Positions 1 through 11,372 of a stretch of 64,000 nucleotides of DNA are shown piece by piece. The position numbers were made by a program, and so were the translations under genes. Position 1 is the stretch's first letter. Each line of letters starts with the position of its first letter. The notes below the pieces were generated by a model, which had not been told where the DNA came from, did no database searches, and saw only the letters and a list, made by a program, of their open reading frames with translations. This stretch comes from Flaccisagitta enflata (taxonomy: Eukaryota > Chaetognatha > Sagittoidea > Aphragmophora). The stretch spans positions 104,780,001 through 104,844,000 of the forward strand of contig OZ231126.1 in NCBI GenBank assembly GCA_965153355.1. The letters are read 5' to 3'.

Positions 1-1418
1 CAAACCAGCAGACTCAAACCAGCAGACTTAAACCAGCAGACTTGAACCAGCAGACTTGAACCAGCAGACTTAAACCAGCAGACTTAAACCAGCAGACTTA
101 AACCAGCAGACTTAAACCAGCAGACTTAAACCAGCAGACTTAAACCAGCAGACTAAAACCAGCAGACTTAAACCAGCAGACTTAAACCAGCAGACTTAAA
201 CAAGCAGACTTGAAATGACATAAATGACCAAAACATACCAAAAACATAAATGACCAAAATATACCCAAAAAACATAAATGACCAAAAACCCAAAAAAAGA
301 CAAAAAGACAAAAACCAAAAAACAAAAAACAGAAAAACAAAAAACTAAAAAATCAAAAAACCAAAAAACTAAAAACCAAAAACCAAAAAACCAAATACCA
401 AAACCCAAAAACCAAATAACAAAAAACATAAATGACCAAAACAAACAAAAACCAAAAACTAAAAATAAAAAAAGACAAAAAACCAAAAACCAGAAACCAA
501 AAAAACAAAAAAACATAAATGACCAAAAAACCAAAAACCAAAGAACCAAAAAACATAAATGACCAAAAAACCAAACACCAAAAACAAAAAAAAAACAAAA
601 ACCAAAAAATTAAAAACTAGGAAAAAAAAACCAAATACCAGGAAACCAAAAAACCAAAAAACCTAAGAAAAACCAAAAACCAGAAACCAAAAAACAAAAA
701 GCATAATTGACCAAAACCTTCCAAAAAACCATGTTAAAGGACCAAAAAACAAAAAACCAAAAACCAAAAACCAAAAACCAAAAACCAAAAAACAAAAACC
801 AAAAAACAAAAAACAAAAACCAAAAAACCAAAAATGACCAAAACATACCAAAAAGCCATGTTTAATGACCAAATCTGACCAAAAGACCAAAAAACTAAAA
901 AAACAAAAAACCAAAAACCAAAAACATAAATGACCAAAACATACCAAAAAAAAACATGTTAAATGACCAAAAACCAAGAAACCAAAAACTAAAAAACCAT
1001 AAACCAAAAACCAAAAAAAAACAAAAAACAAAAACCAAAAACCAAAAAATAAAAACCAAAAACCAAAAAACATAAATGACCAAAACTAACCAAAAAACCA
1101 TGTTAAATGACCAAAAATGACCTGAAATGTCCCAAAATGACATAAAATGACTTAAAACTACTATAAATGCCCAAAAATGACACAAATGACTTTAATGAAC
1201 AAAGTGACGCAAATGACCAAAAATGACCAAAAATGCCCAAAACTGACCAAAAATGACTGAAACCAACCAAAAATGACCAAAAACAACAAAAGAATGACTC
1301 AAAATAACTCCAGACAACCCAAAATGACCAAAAACGACGCAAAAAAACAAAGTGTTACGGACGGACGGACAGACCGCCTAACGGATGGAGCGGGTTGTAG
1401 AGTCGCGTGCACGCGACT
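1..1418 (+). mobile_element. Hairpin-ended repeat element, right part of a long copy
   Basis: Positions 1-205 are a 14-15 bp minisatellite of unit AAACCAGCAGACTT. Positions 206-1290 are an A-rich array built on CCAAAAA and TGACCAAAAA. Then come a GGAC-rich tract near 1361-1385 and the palindrome GTCGCGTGCACGCGAC at 1402-1417, followed by TAAAAA. The same order of modules recurs at 41008-42821 and, inverted, at 60021-61340, so this is the right end of a long member whose left end lies outside the window. Open frames here are low-complexity translations of the array and are not genes. Confidence 0.75.
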
Positions 1419-2205
1419 AAAAATAGCCCTTGTCTCGGGTTATCTGTTTCTGTTCAAAGCATCAAAATATCCTAATGAAGCTTAATGGAGACCTGAAACT
1501 TTATTAACCTACTTGAATGAAAAAAGAATATAAATTGATACAGCAAAGTTGGTCGTTATACTTTATATGAACCCACTGTGAGGCGATGGATGGGGAGATG
1601 TAGGAAAGATGAAAGAGGAAATTGCTGGACTTGGGTCTGGTGAAGCGAGTGGGGTAGATGTTGTAAAAAATGTGCATTTGCGTCATTGACTTATTTGGTG
1701 AAAATGGATCAGCAAGGCTCTTGCCTATGTAAAAAACTGCCATTCACTTTCATATTTCCTCTCTTGATTGCACTTAAAACATTGTAGAATGTTTTGAGAA
1801 CTGTATTTCTTGTTCTTCTTTTCTGCTAAAGAAGAAGGAGATTCACACTGCAAATCTAAGAAACGCTCATTGGTTGAAAATAAGTGTTACAGTAATATCA
1901 AAATTATGATTGGATATTGATATTGTCAATGTAAGAGAAAGGAGGAAACTTCTTCTTCATCTTTCTCATCCCTTAGTTTTTGCGCCTCTTTTACAACTTC
2001 TGTTCACACATATGCAGATCTTATTGGTTGTAATAAGTAAATAATTCTACTATTGGATCATGATATCCTTATTGTAGAGAGAAAGAAACCCTTCCTCTTC
2101 ATCCCCTTTTTGTCGCGCTTTTCTTTCTCTCTGTCAATTCAGAATTTATTCACAATTCACTTCTGTCAAATTGAATCAATTTACAAATTTGTAGTGGAAA
2201 TTCTC
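1419..2205. other. Unique-looking stretch without a recognisable gene
   Basis: AT-rich sequence. I see no protein family, splice-consistent exon or RNA gene. A minus-strand frame of 79 codons (1504-1743) has no recognisable similarity. Confidence 0.5.
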
Positions 2206-2314
2206 TGAAGGAGGGAGAAAGGGAGAGAGAGGGAAGGAGGGAGAGAGGAAAGAAGAGAGGAAAGGAGAGAGGGAGGGAAGGAGAGAGGGAGGGAGAGAGG
2301 GAGGGAGAGAGAGG

Positions 2315-2371
<57 letters not shown>

Positions 2372-2399
2372 AAAGAGAGAGAGACAGGCAGACAGACAT

Positions 2400-2433
<34 letters not shown>

Positions 2434-2440
2434 TGACACA
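2206..2440. repeat. GA microsatellite with GACA tail
   Basis: Imperfect GGGAGAGA repeats lead into a pure (GA)n core near 2306-2363 and then (GACA)n near 2385-2432. The serine/leucine-rich frames on the minus strand are microsatellite translations. Confidence 0.95.
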
Positions 2441-2508
2441 CACACAGAAGCGCATGGAGGTGATGAGGAGAGAGAAGAAACTGAAAAAAACAAAAACAAT
2501 CTTATGAT

Positions 2509-2546
2509 TTTTTTCCGGTTGGCGAGAGCCGCCTTTACTGGTAGAA
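2509..2546 (-). repeat. End of a dispersed repeat with GGCGGCTCTCGCC hairpin
   Basis: Read on the minus strand this is TACCAGTAAAGGCGGCTCTC and onward, ending in GGAAAAAA. The same end occurs at about 32546-32582 and at 46511-46545, followed there by GTCGTAAG. It marks one terminus of a repeat family. The partner terminus is not visible next to this copy. Confidence 0.5.
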
Positions 2547-2697
2547 ATACAAAATGATAAACAATTTTAAAACTTTATCTCCATTTTCTATCATCTTTTG
2601 AATATTCAATAACAAATGAATCTACATTGATATCATTTTTATCTCATCAACTGGATTATTCATCAACTTAGGATTTGGTTGAAATTCAGGATATCCC

Positions 2698-3254
2698 TCA
2701 TGGAATTTCTATAGATGTATCTCTAAATGACGTATCAAATTCCACAGATCCCAAAGACAAAGGAGTTGGCGATGATTCACGTGATGCTGACCACCCCAGA
2801 TGCTGGAGAGGAGCGCCGCCAGTTGCGGTGGAAAGATGTGGGACGTTCCCAGATGCATCGGCTGGAAGTGGAACGCCAGACGCTGATGCAGCCGGAAGTG
2901 GGGCGCCGGAAGTTGTTGCTGCCGGTGGCCATTCCCACCAGAGGAGAAGCGCTGGTGGCTGTTGCTGCCAGTGAGAAGTGCTGGTGTAATCCCAAGAGAG
3001 ATCGTTGCCAATGACGCCGCCTCCCAAGCCACCGCCAGAAATGTTGCCAGGTGGAAGATGCAACGCGGCGCCACTTACAGCACCAAGATTGTCCTCCACA
3101 CTCATAGCGCCAGCCTCCACTAAAGCGGTCACCAAACCACCATGAACTAGCGCCCAATGCTCTGGTTTTTCTGTTTTTTGATCAGCTCTCACTTGCTGTA
3201 ATCTCAACTTTATGGTCTCTTTGTCAGTTTTCTCTGATTTCTCTAATTTTGTCC
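2698..3254 (-). CDS. Possible coding region, charged then proline/alanine-rich, unknown
   Basis: An open minus-strand frame of about 185 codons. It starts with a lysine/glutamate-rich, coiled-coil-like stretch and continues into glycine-, proline- and alanine-rich sequence. A good splice acceptor (GTGTGTGATTTGCAG on the minus strand) lies just upstream at about 3255, which suggests an internal or last exon, with the listed 5' Met being incidental. Its neighbour at 3316-3687 has similar character, but I found no phase-matched donor joining the two. No family is recognised. It could be a decayed gene or part of a mobile element. Confidence 0.3.
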
Positions 3255-3315
3255 TGCAAATCACACACTGTAAAATTGAAACTCGATTCTCTGTCCCTTA
3301 ATCAAGCCCCAAAAC

Positions 3316-3687
3316 TTAGTCAAGTAAGCCATTGATCTCAACTTTCTGGACTTGTAACAAATCATCATATTTGATTTTGTCAACTGCAGCCTGTGCATTG
3401 TTCCTTAAAAGTAGCACATGGTCAGTCAGTCTGTCACGTTGAGCCCTGAGGTCCGTGATATACTCCTCAGATGTAAGATGCTTCCGCTTACACCCTTTCA
3501 CGTCCCCATTGGGATGCTCATGGGAAAGTTTTGTACATGTTGAATAACAATAAGATGACATTGAATTGTTGCCCACTAAACTGTTTGCCTCATCCACCAA
3601 ATTGTTCACTTCTTTGATAAAACTTTTAATCACATCTGACACTTTTATAACAATCACTGTCTCTCCACCACCATCAACCTCAGCCAT
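3316..3687 (-). CDS. Possible small coiled-coil protein, unknown
   Basis: A 123-codon ATG-started minus-strand frame of non-repetitive composition. The N-terminal half has hydrophobic heptad-like spacing (VIKSFIKEVNNLVDEANSL) and the C-terminal half (about residues 75-115) is rich in Leu, Arg, Gln and Asp, compatible with a coiled coil. It includes four cysteines near the middle. The same strand continues 60 bp downstream into another open stretch (2698-3254). No known domain is recognised, and expression cannot be judged from sequence. Confidence 0.35.
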   Translation of the reverse strand: MAEVDGGGETVIVIKVSDVIKSFIKEVNNLVDEANSLVGNNSMSSYCYSTCTKLSHEHPNGDVKGCKRKHLTSEEYITDLRAQRDRLTDHVLLLRNNAQAAVDKIKYDDLLQVQKVEINGLLD

Positions 3688-4193
3688 TTTGACGAGTAGG
3701 TCGATGAGTAGGTTGATGAGCAGTCAGAGATGAATCATGTTGACAGATGTTTCTAGATGACCAAAATGAAAAGATTAGATAAGGTAATATCTGTGTTAAC
3801 CCCTGATAACACATACCTATCATTTTCACCCACCTGGAAGGAAGTATGAAGAAGTAGAGGTGGGAAATGATGCAGATGAGATGGTGTTACAGATGGCTAT
3901 CCAGATAGTAGTGCAGATAGATGAAAGTAATACGTTTGGAATTTTGAAGGGATGATGAATTTTCAATCAATAAATTGATAAATCCAATTGTTTAATAATT
4001 GTTTGGTAAATCAATCCAATTTTTGAAAAATATATTGCCTGTCCTCCCGAGGAAATTGGGTGGTCATAATTTTCAAATTCAGTTTAAGAGATGAGAGAAA
4101 GTAAGATTCCATTTTAAGTGAAAGTTTTTTTTCTGATGAAATTTTCAATGTTGAAAAAAACTGAGTGGTGGGGTGTGGAAAAAAATCCAAGTA

Positions 4194-4796
4194 CAGTGGG
4201 GTTCGTGGAATAACAGCCTAAACTGGAGGAAGGTATTTAAGTGTCTTAATTTCATTTGACAAAATTGTTATTTGAAAATTAAATTGTTCACTCGGTGCTT
4301 TTGTCCCTGAGTTTTTCGGTTGCTATGGAAACCAAAGATATTTTTTTGAATGTTTATAACAACTATAATATCGATATTTTGATAAATATTATCAGGGAAC
4401 ATTGCTCAGAATTAGATTTGCTACAACTTTCCCACAGTATGTTCTGTAAGAATATTGCTTATTTAGCAGTTGCTAGGGAGCATCATTTAGCGGTTGCTAG
4501 GTGTGATGCCCCCTAGCAACGGCCAAACGAGCAATATTCTTACAGAACATACTGTAGGAAAGTTGTAGCAAATCTAATTTTGAGCAATGTTCCTTAGCAA
4601 TATTTCTTGAAATATTGATATTTTAGTGGTTATAAATGTTTGAAAAAAAAAATTTTGGTTTCCATAGCAACCGAAAAACTCAGGGACAAAAGCATCAAGT
4701 GAACAACTTATATTTTAATTATCAAGTTTGTCAAGTGAAATTAAGACACTTAAATACATTCCTCCAGTCTAGGCTGTTATTCCACGAACCCCACTG
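4194..4796. mobile_element. 603-bp foldback element flanked by TA
   Basis: Near-perfect inverted repeat with arms of about 300 bp meeting at about 4500. The left end is CAGTGGGGTTCGTGG, the right end is its reverse complement, and both ends are bordered by TA. The CAGTG start and TA target duplication are typical of Tc1/mariner-type non-autonomous elements. Short open frames inside are incidental. Confidence 0.85.
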
Positions 4797-5261
4797 TAGA
4801 TGCTGCCAAGTACCAAATAGGACGAGAGGTCCTTTTGGTCAAGGCTGAATAGCTGATCCTTGATTTCCTTATCTGATTAATCATTAGTGATGATAATTAA
4901 GAGAGAGAAAGAAATTGGCTGAAAGAAACTGGCTATAATCCAGACTGGAGAGCGAGAGGCAGAGGGAATTGGAAATGATAATAATATCCAAAGGTCAGAA
5001 CCAAATGGTTCTTCACTGACTGGATTTATAGATTGACAGTTAGCTTTGATGAGTTTTGCATATTGCAGTACTCATCCTAGACGTTTGTCAACATATTTTT
5101 GAGGATATTTCATTAACAAAATACAAAAAATACTATTTGGCAGAAGTCAGCCAGCAAATGATGAAAACGTTTTTGTGAAATAAAAAGTTGAATACTCATT
5201 GAGAGCAGTAACATAACTTTCATGAGCTTTTGATAAGTAGTGCAAACGGATTGATTTGAAA
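4797..5261. other. No gene seen
   Basis: AT-rich intergenic sequence without recognisable coding or RNA features. Confidence 0.5.
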
Positions 5262-5815
5262 CAAGGCCAACACCTTTAAGTGGCGTGCGGGACCAAAATA
5301 TTTTTATTGACCTGACTCCATCAGTTTCAATTAAAGCCTTAAAACCCACCAGTTTCAATTCAAGACCACCGGTTTTTAATTCAAGCCCACCAGTTTCAAT
5401 TCATGCCCAACATTTTCAACTCATGCCCACTTGTGTCAATTCAAGTCTTAAAACCTACCAGTTTCAATTCAAGCCTTGAAATCCGCCAGTATCAGTTTCA
5501 ACCCTGAAACCTACCAGTTTTGTTTCAAACCTTGAAACCCACCAGTTCCAATTCAAGCCTTGAAAGTTGAAACCCACCAGTTTCAATTCCAGCCTTGAAT
5601 CCCACCAGCTGCAGTTCCAGCCCTGAAACCCACCAGTTTCAATTCAAGCCTCAAATCCCACCAGTTTCAAATCAAGCCTTTAATCACACAAGTTTTAAAT
5701 CAAAGCTTGAAACCAACCAGTTTCAATTTCAGCCTTGAAATCGAGTAGTTTCAATACAAGCCTTGAAACCCACCAGTTTCTTTTCAAGCCTTTAAACCCG
5801 CCAGTTTCAAATCCT
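5262..5815 (+). repeat. Left end of hairpin-ended family carrying a 27-bp minisatellite
   Basis: Starts with CAAGGCCAACACC and a GTGGCGTGC motif, as at 28316 and 41008. It then passes into about twenty diverged copies of a roughly 27-bp unit containing CCACCAGTTTCAATTCAAGC. No hairpin right end was found, so this copy is truncated or rearranged. Confidence 0.7.
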
Positions 5816-6404
5816 GGGTAAGTTGAACAAAGATCATGTACCGTACCATCTTGGCAGAAAGAAACATGATGTTTGCTTTAAGTAGCATCCACTTTAGAAG
5901 AGTGCAGCTCCTAAATGAATTAAGCTACATATTTTAACTTGGTCTCATTTTGAAGATTTGACTCAGGCCTTTAAAATGGGACCAATTGGGGGTTTATAGC
6001 TGCATTTGTTTAGGAGCAGTGATCCTCCAAAGATGATATTGTTTTTTGCAACTGTCGCGTTTCTTTCCACCAAGATAGTAATTGCATAAAACATTTTCTT
6101 TATATTATAAAAACATGAAATTCATCAAAGTCTTTTATATGTTTACCTCTCATGACTAGACTGAATAATTGTCTGTGAGCAGTCTTATGTACGATTATAA
6201 TATGTTTAAAACTTTATACAGATATCTTATATAATTAAAACCGCTCGGCGATCATTCATCCCCGCGCAGTTTGCATTTTTGCTAGCTGAACTTATGCAAT
6301 TGATATGAGACAAACACTTTGGCTGAGATAACATGCAGCCATGATTTAAGAAAAAGCTGTACTTTTCTCTCAGATTTGATTCTCTCAGTCATGATTAATC
6401 AAAA
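5816..6404. other. No gene seen
   Basis: AT-rich sequence without a recognisable feature. Confidence 0.5.
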
Positions 6405-6574
6405 CAAGGCCAGATACAGAGCAACCCAGTCGTGGGCGGTTGAGCAGGAGCAGTAATGCGAAAAACGGTCAGAATTCAAAAATGTGACGGACGGACCAAC
6501 ATACCGACATAGTGACAAACCAACCGACCTGCCAACCAACCAACATGGCAAGGTGTAGTCGTGTGTCCGCGACT
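6405..6574 (+). mobile_element. Short hairpin-ended element
   Basis: Begins CAAGGCCAGATAC, then GCAACCCAGTCGTGGGCGG and GAGCAGGAGCAGTAATGCG, a GGAC/CCAACCGAC tract, and ends GTCGTGTGTCCGCGACT followed by TAAA. About 170 bp, non-coding. Confidence 0.75.
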
Positions 6575-6967
6575 TAAATATTCACAACTAATAGAGTTTC
6601 AATGACAGAATCATGAGATTTAAAACATCCCATGATCCCAACATAGCGCCTACCCATAAAAAAAAATCATGTTCATGGAACAAAGAGAGGGGATTCTAGT
6701 TCAAAGTCAAAGCTAGAGCATCAAAAACTCCTCATTCTGGCGACCATTTTTACAATGATTGATTCATTTTAAGGAGAGATATATCTAAACTTTGGAAAAG
6801 AGTCAAAATTGCCTTTTAAACTGATACCGCAAAATGAACCTCATACCCTCTCATCTTTGAAACGCTGTCAAATCTAAATAAATGAAGATAGAAACATGCA
6901 GATTGCCCCACTAGTTAGCTCTTAAGCTCGGGTTTCATAATCTCATGGATTTTACGTCCTTTTTTGG

Positions 6968-7252
6968 GCAGCGGCCCCAAAGGGCCGATGTCCTGTAGGA
7001 CACAGGGGTGAATTTCCTTACGTCCGTCCATCTGTACGTACGTACGTACGTCCCCCCCCAAAGCTTCTCAATTCTCAAATCCCATTGAATAATATAGGAA
7101 AATGTCAAAATGCAAGCTTCCCATTGAATATCATGGAAAATTTACAAAAAAAAAAAATCAAATCTGGACCCTCTAAATCACAGAGAAAAGTGGCCTCAGA
7201 TATGGCCCCTGCCCACCCGCACACGACTGGGGTAGCTGTGTATCTGGCCTTG
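6968..7252 (-). mobile_element. Hairpin-family relative with GGGCAGCGGCCCC module
   Basis: Contains GCGGCCCCAAAGGGCCGATG and a TGTCCTGTAGGACA hairpin, then GTACGTAC repeats and copies of CCCATTGAATA. It ends with GCCCACCCGCACACGACTGG and GGCCTTG, the same terminus as 30774-30972 and 62915-63079. The modules recur at 45120-46300. Confidence 0.6.
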
Positions 7253-7298
7253 TTTTTTTCAAAATCTCTTACTGAAAGAAATATCAAAAAGAATTGTA

Positions 7299-7894
7299 AC
7301 TATGGCAAAGAAAAAAAGCGAACACTTTGTTTTGCTAGTTTTTGCTTAACTATGGGCCTGAACCATAGAAAATCTATGACCATTTTAAAGCTCTGCAAAA
7401 AATCTTTCAAATGCGACGTTGCTGGCTTTTGTAGCTTTATTCATTTACAAATGGCAATGGTTTGAAGAAAAAAATCGCTGATTGAATAAAGTGCTTATTT
7501 CAATTCTTTTCCAATGACGAATTTTAGTCTTTCTGTTTTTGTCAATTATGCAGCTCAGGATTATCGTAGCTACTTGTTATCCATGAGCAAAATAAAGAGT
7601 TTCAAATTTTCTTTAAAATGGCGCCAAGAACAAATTAATAACTTCGTGCGTTTAATTTTTATGTTAGAATAAAGATAACCCATGAAAATGGTGTAGTGAA
7701 TTTCCAAACTCTTGACCACCTGTCTTCATTCTAATGCCATTTCTAAACGGATAGAGCTCGAACATCCAGCAAGGTCCCACTTGAAAGATCTTTCGCAGAT
7801 CTTCAAAATGGTCATAGATTTTGCTATGTTTTTCTCATTGCTTAGATGTGAAACATTGACAAACAAGTTGTTCGCTTTTTTATTTTGCCATAGT
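7299..7894. mobile_element. 596-bp foldback element, copy 1, TA-flanked
   Basis: Inverted ends ACTATGGCAAAG and CTTTGCCATAGT-like, with internal inverted arms (for example GACCATTTTAAAGC against a later reverse complement), bordered by TA on both sides. A second copy is at 22690-23456. Frames inside are non-coding. Type: Tc1/mariner-like non-autonomous element by its TA duplication. Confidence 0.8.
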
Positions 7895-7959
7895 TATTGA
7901 CCAACAAATGTTGTCTTTAGAGTACAACAGCCAAATTTTGTACCTTCTAGCACCTTCAG

Positions 7960-8155
7960 TTGACTTTTCAATGTTGCAATATCTTGAGTTGAAGAAGTAT
8001 GTTGACTTTTCAATGTTGCAATATCTTGAGTTGAAGAAGCATGTTGACTTTTCAATGTTGCAATATCTTGAGTTGAAGAAGTATGTTGACTTTTCAATGT
8101 TGCAATATCTTGAGTTGAAGAAGTATGTTGACTTTTCAATGTTGCAATTTCTGCA
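7960..8155. repeat. 42-bp tandem repeat, about 4.7 units
   Basis: Nearly identical units of GTTGACTTTTCAATGTTGCA plus 22 bp. The length is a multiple of three, so three frames remain open across it. This is periodicity rather than evidence of coding. Confidence 0.95.
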
Positions 8156-8344
8156 AAACAAGATCATAACAGACCAACAATTATCTCAGGCTGTAGTCAC
8201 TATGTTGCTTTGAAAGAATTTATAGAAGCGTGCATAAGACCTTAAATTACATTGATTTGTAAACCCATAACACTATTAGTCGCTAGCACATGACTCTACT
8301 ACATTCCACTTTGTCAATTAGTCTGGTATATCGATTTTAAAGGA

Positions 8345-8497
8345 GGGGCACAGATGGATGTGCCGATTTTGGTGCGGGATCTTGATAGAGCGGACCCGCC
8401 TATTGCGGTCCATCAAGATCTTGATGTAACATATGATAGACTATATTGTGGGAAGGCAACACTACAGGATAGTGATCTCAATATCCTGTAGCTTTTT
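8345..8497 (+). ncRNA. Candidate small structured RNA with Sm-like site
   Basis: Three hairpins in 150 bp: GGCACA/TGTGCC (8347-8364), GATCTTGAT/ATCAAGATC (8378-8420) and CTACAGGAT/ATCCTGTAG (8462-8491), the last followed directly by six T. Between the first two lies ATTTTGG (8366-8372), resembling an Sm-binding site. The layout resembles a small nuclear RNA or a spliced-leader-type RNA, but I recognise no family sequence. It could equally be a mobile-element end. Confidence 0.2.
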
Positions 8498-8540
8498 TAA
8501 ACCACAATCTCGTTCTAGTGTTCAGAGCAGAGCCAGCGAA

Positions 8541-8550
8541 GAGAGAGAGA

Positions 8551-8601
<51 letters not shown>

Positions 8602-8635
8602 TTGATTGATTTGATTGATTTGATTGATTTGATTG
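8541..8635. repeat. GA microsatellite followed by TTGAT-type repeat
   Basis: (GA)n to about 8598, then GATTTGATT units of period 10. Confidence 0.9.
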
Positions 8636-8872
8636 TAATGCTCATCATGTGATTAACACAGTAACAAATAATTGTTTGAGCCGTACACTTGTACAATTTA
8701 TAAGAACAAATTTACAGTAAAAGAATCATCAACGTCCTTCATCACAGAATTCATCCTAACAAAAAATTCACACATGTGAATAAACTTCAAAAAAAATATA
8801 AAAGCGATTAAATAGTTCTTAGAGAGAGAGAGAGAGAGAAATGGAGAAATGGAGAGAAATGCAGAGAGAGAT

Positions 8873-9781
8873 TTACAGAATCATCGATCCATGCCCGGTC
8901 CTTGTATTCCATAGGTTTTCTATGATGGGTATGAGGCCTTTAACAGTCTGCTCATCATCAGAGTACACTTGGCTGAAATCTATGTCAGCACCAATTGTGA
9001 TACGGTCAGGATTTTCAAGTAGGTTATGGTCCCTCCATTTTGTACATGTTTTTAGTCGATGGTTTTCATCATCGAAACAATTGCAATAGTCACAATTTTT
9101 TCCGATACTACCCCCATAGTTTCTACCACATGCTAGCATGCCATAGTGGGCTATGATTAATGTTCTTGTCTGTTGTTTTGTCATTGTTTTTGTGATCGGT
9201 TCTGGCATTCTTTTGTAGTCAGGATTTTCAATTTTGGAAATCAGTGTAGCAGTTTTGGTTTTTGGAATCCGGTTTCCATTTTCCATTTTATAACATTCCT
9301 CTAAAAGTCTCGCTTTGTGTTTTTCTTCTATTTTGCTTAGCACCATGTAGTTCTTCTCAATATCCGTAATATTGGTGGGTAGTTGGTACATGTCAAGAAT
9401 TGATACAATGTTTTTTGCCCACCCAATATTAAGGCTGTGTATCCTTTTGAAGGCCTTCTTTTTTTGGTCGTCATTACTGAGGGTCAGTAACTTGTGTAAG
9501 TAAAGCAGTAGGATTTTGTGTAAGCGTTGTTTTGTGTAAAGTAGTCCAAAGGTAAAGAAAATTGCCACTGTTGGTGTTTGGAGGGGAAGATTGAAAAGGT
9601 CTTTGATGGTTCGGGTTTCTATTTTTTCCAGCTCCGCCTCCTCAGCTTTACTGAGAATCCATACCTCTGCATTATTAAAGAGACTACTTATATTTTTACT
9701 TTCGTGCATCATAAGTAAAACAGATGTTTCAATGTTATTAAGAACTTCACTAGAGGCAATTGTATTTATGGTATTTTGCTC
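8873..9781 (-). pseudogene. LINE A, C-terminal part of reverse transcriptase ORF
   Basis: Open minus-strand frame typical of the region after the LINE reverse transcriptase thumb: NNAEVWILSKAEEAELEKIE, a later LP.QTPT-like segment, and a C-terminal cysteine/histidine cluster (CDYCNCF...H...C). The frame is open to at least 9781, upstream of the first Met. Its N-terminal partner lies on the same strand at 18722-20265. The 9-kb interruption is LINE B with its own insertions. The frame here is intact for about 300 codons, but the partner region is damaged, so the whole is a pseudogene. Confidence 0.8.
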
Positions 9782-9789
9782 TTGAGCGC

Positions 9790-10254
9790 TATTATTGTGA
9801 AATTATGTCTGTCATTGTTGCAGCTGAATCCACATTGCCTAAAACCAATCCCAATTATGATCAATCCTTCTGGGATGAAGATTCGTCGGATCTTAATGCT
9901 AATTCCATAGAATGTACTAATAATTGGAAAGAAGCAGGTTGTCCGAAGACAGGACCGGTTTTCGAATGCAAAAAGAGTTGCTATTATCGATATAATAATG
10001 AATTGCGCAAGAAGAAAAAAGCGACAGCAAAAGAGTATAGTGATGCCATGCACGCAGATCTCATCAATAAAGATGGCATTTCTTTTTGGAAATTGTGGAA
10101 AAAAATAAACGAACCGCGCGATAGCACGGCTACAAGAATAAATGGCTTCACAGATTCTAAGGATATAGCAGAGACATTTGCCGACTACTTTGAATTTGTT
10201 TACAGCAACCATGACACGCCGGAGCATATTGCTCTGAAGCATAAATTCAAAGAA
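9790..10254 (+). pseudogene. LINE B, segment before the reverse transcriptase core
   Basis: Open + frame with the motif order found upstream of LINE reverse transcriptases: a GCPKTGPVFECKKSCYYRY segment, a lysine-rich stretch, then FWKLWKKIN and a region ending KHKFKE. It is 5'-truncated at its junction with LINE A near 9785. Its frame continues without loss at 15231 once the recombinase element is removed. Confidence 0.8.
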
Positions 10255-10347
10255 TAAGGAGTTTCTTTCGAGGAGAAAGAAATACGTACGGGAAAAAATT
10301 CGACTACGTCGATCAAAACAAAAATAGATCATTCAGCTGCGTTCAAA
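10253..10347 (+). repeat. Split direct repeat A1 (left terminus)
   Basis: Begins AATAAGGAGTTTCTTTCG and contains an inverted TTTCTT/AAGAAA pair. Identical to 11370-11464. Confidence 0.92.
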
Positions 10348-10451
10348 TTTCGCGTAGCGCACGTTTTCGGGAAATAATTTTCTGAGTGAAATTTTTTCCT
10401 CTTCTTTTTTGAATTAATCAATAATTTTGTTTTACGGCACGGGCTAAAGTA

Positions 10452-11265
10452 ATGCCACCGAAAGAAGATCGAGGAAAGTCCGCGCGAGCGGGCGGCTCGA
10501 AGGATAAGGATGAACCCTGCTTGACACGGAAGGAGATTCTTACGATCGGGCTTCGGAAGAGAGGCCGTGTAGAGGAGGAAGAAGAGGAGGAAGAAGAGCA
10601 AAGTCGATCCGACGAACGGGGTGACTCAGACGGAGTTCAAAACGACTGGCGGCGTGAGCTACGATCCGAAATAGATGATCTCAGGGCCGAATTGGGCAAT
10701 ACAACTCGAAAAGCAGTGTCTAACGCGGTGAGAGGACAAGTTCAGAACTCGGCGCCGGCGGTGGCCGACGTCACGGAAATTGATGCATCCCAAGTCATCG
10801 GGCAAGATATGTTGGACGCCGTCAAAAAGATGGAGGCCAGTAATAGATCAAACAAATACGCGATCAGACTGACGGGCATTACGAAAGAGGGTAACAAACA
10901 ACAGTTTACCGACATGATTGAGATGAGAGAGTCTCTTGAGAAAGTCGAGGCGGCCTTAAAGTCTCCGGAGCTATCCTGGGATGATATTTTTGCTGCAAGG
11001 GACGCCCTCGCGGAAACATTCAAATTCGTTGATGATCGGATGGCGATGATCGAACGAATCGACAAGCATCCCCTTTCCTGGCCGGTGGCGACGGAATTTC
11101 AACGGTTGAAGCGCGCTAAGACGGGCGACGCGGAAGATGAGAAATTGTTCCTACAGGCGGAAAAGAAGGTCGAGGCAGACAGGAAAAAGAGGGAAGAAAC
11201 GGCGGCAGCTCAGAGGGCGAGTACCTCAAAGACCAATGATCGTTACCACTTTAGCAAGAAACCGG
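10452..11265 (+). CDS. gag: Gag-like protein, first coding exon
   Basis: ATG-started frame; without splicing it runs to 11306 (284 aa). An acidic glutamate run sits near residues 40-50, followed by a long charged, probably helical region (about 70-230), and no membrane or catalytic motif. At 11265/11266 there is a strong donor (G|GTAAGG). Splicing to the acceptor at 11486 gives a 343-residue product ending in a CCHC zinc knuckle. Read through, the frame runs into the internal repeat and stops at 11306 without a knuckle. Gag role (nucleocapsid/RNA packaging) is inferred from position and the knuckle. Confidence 0.75.
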
Positions 11266-11299
11266 GTAAGGCAAAACAATTGGCTGCTTTGTTCTGTTC

Positions 11300-11372
11300 A
11301 GGCTGATAACCTGTTTGAAATCAGAGTAATTTCTTGAGATGAGAAAGAAACTACGGTTTCTTGATAAGAAAT
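11300..11372 (+). repeat. Split direct repeat B1 (internal)
   Basis: Identical over 73 bp to the right terminus at 15158-15230. It ends AAGAAAT, overlapping the start of A2 by AAT. Confidence 0.92.

Noticed and set aside
196-1342. Overlapping Phe/Trp-rich open frames of 60-136 codons
   Set aside because: They are translations of CCAAAAA and TGACCAAAAA arrays; all frames stay open because the repeat lacks stops.
7908-8213. 101-codon leucine-rich frame
   Set aside because: Derived from a 42-bp tandem repeat whose length is a multiple of three; the opposite strand is equally open.
9766-10332. 188-codon minus-strand frame opposite LINE B
   Set aside because: Shadow frame; the plus strand shows recognisable LINE blocks and the frame runs across an insertion junction.
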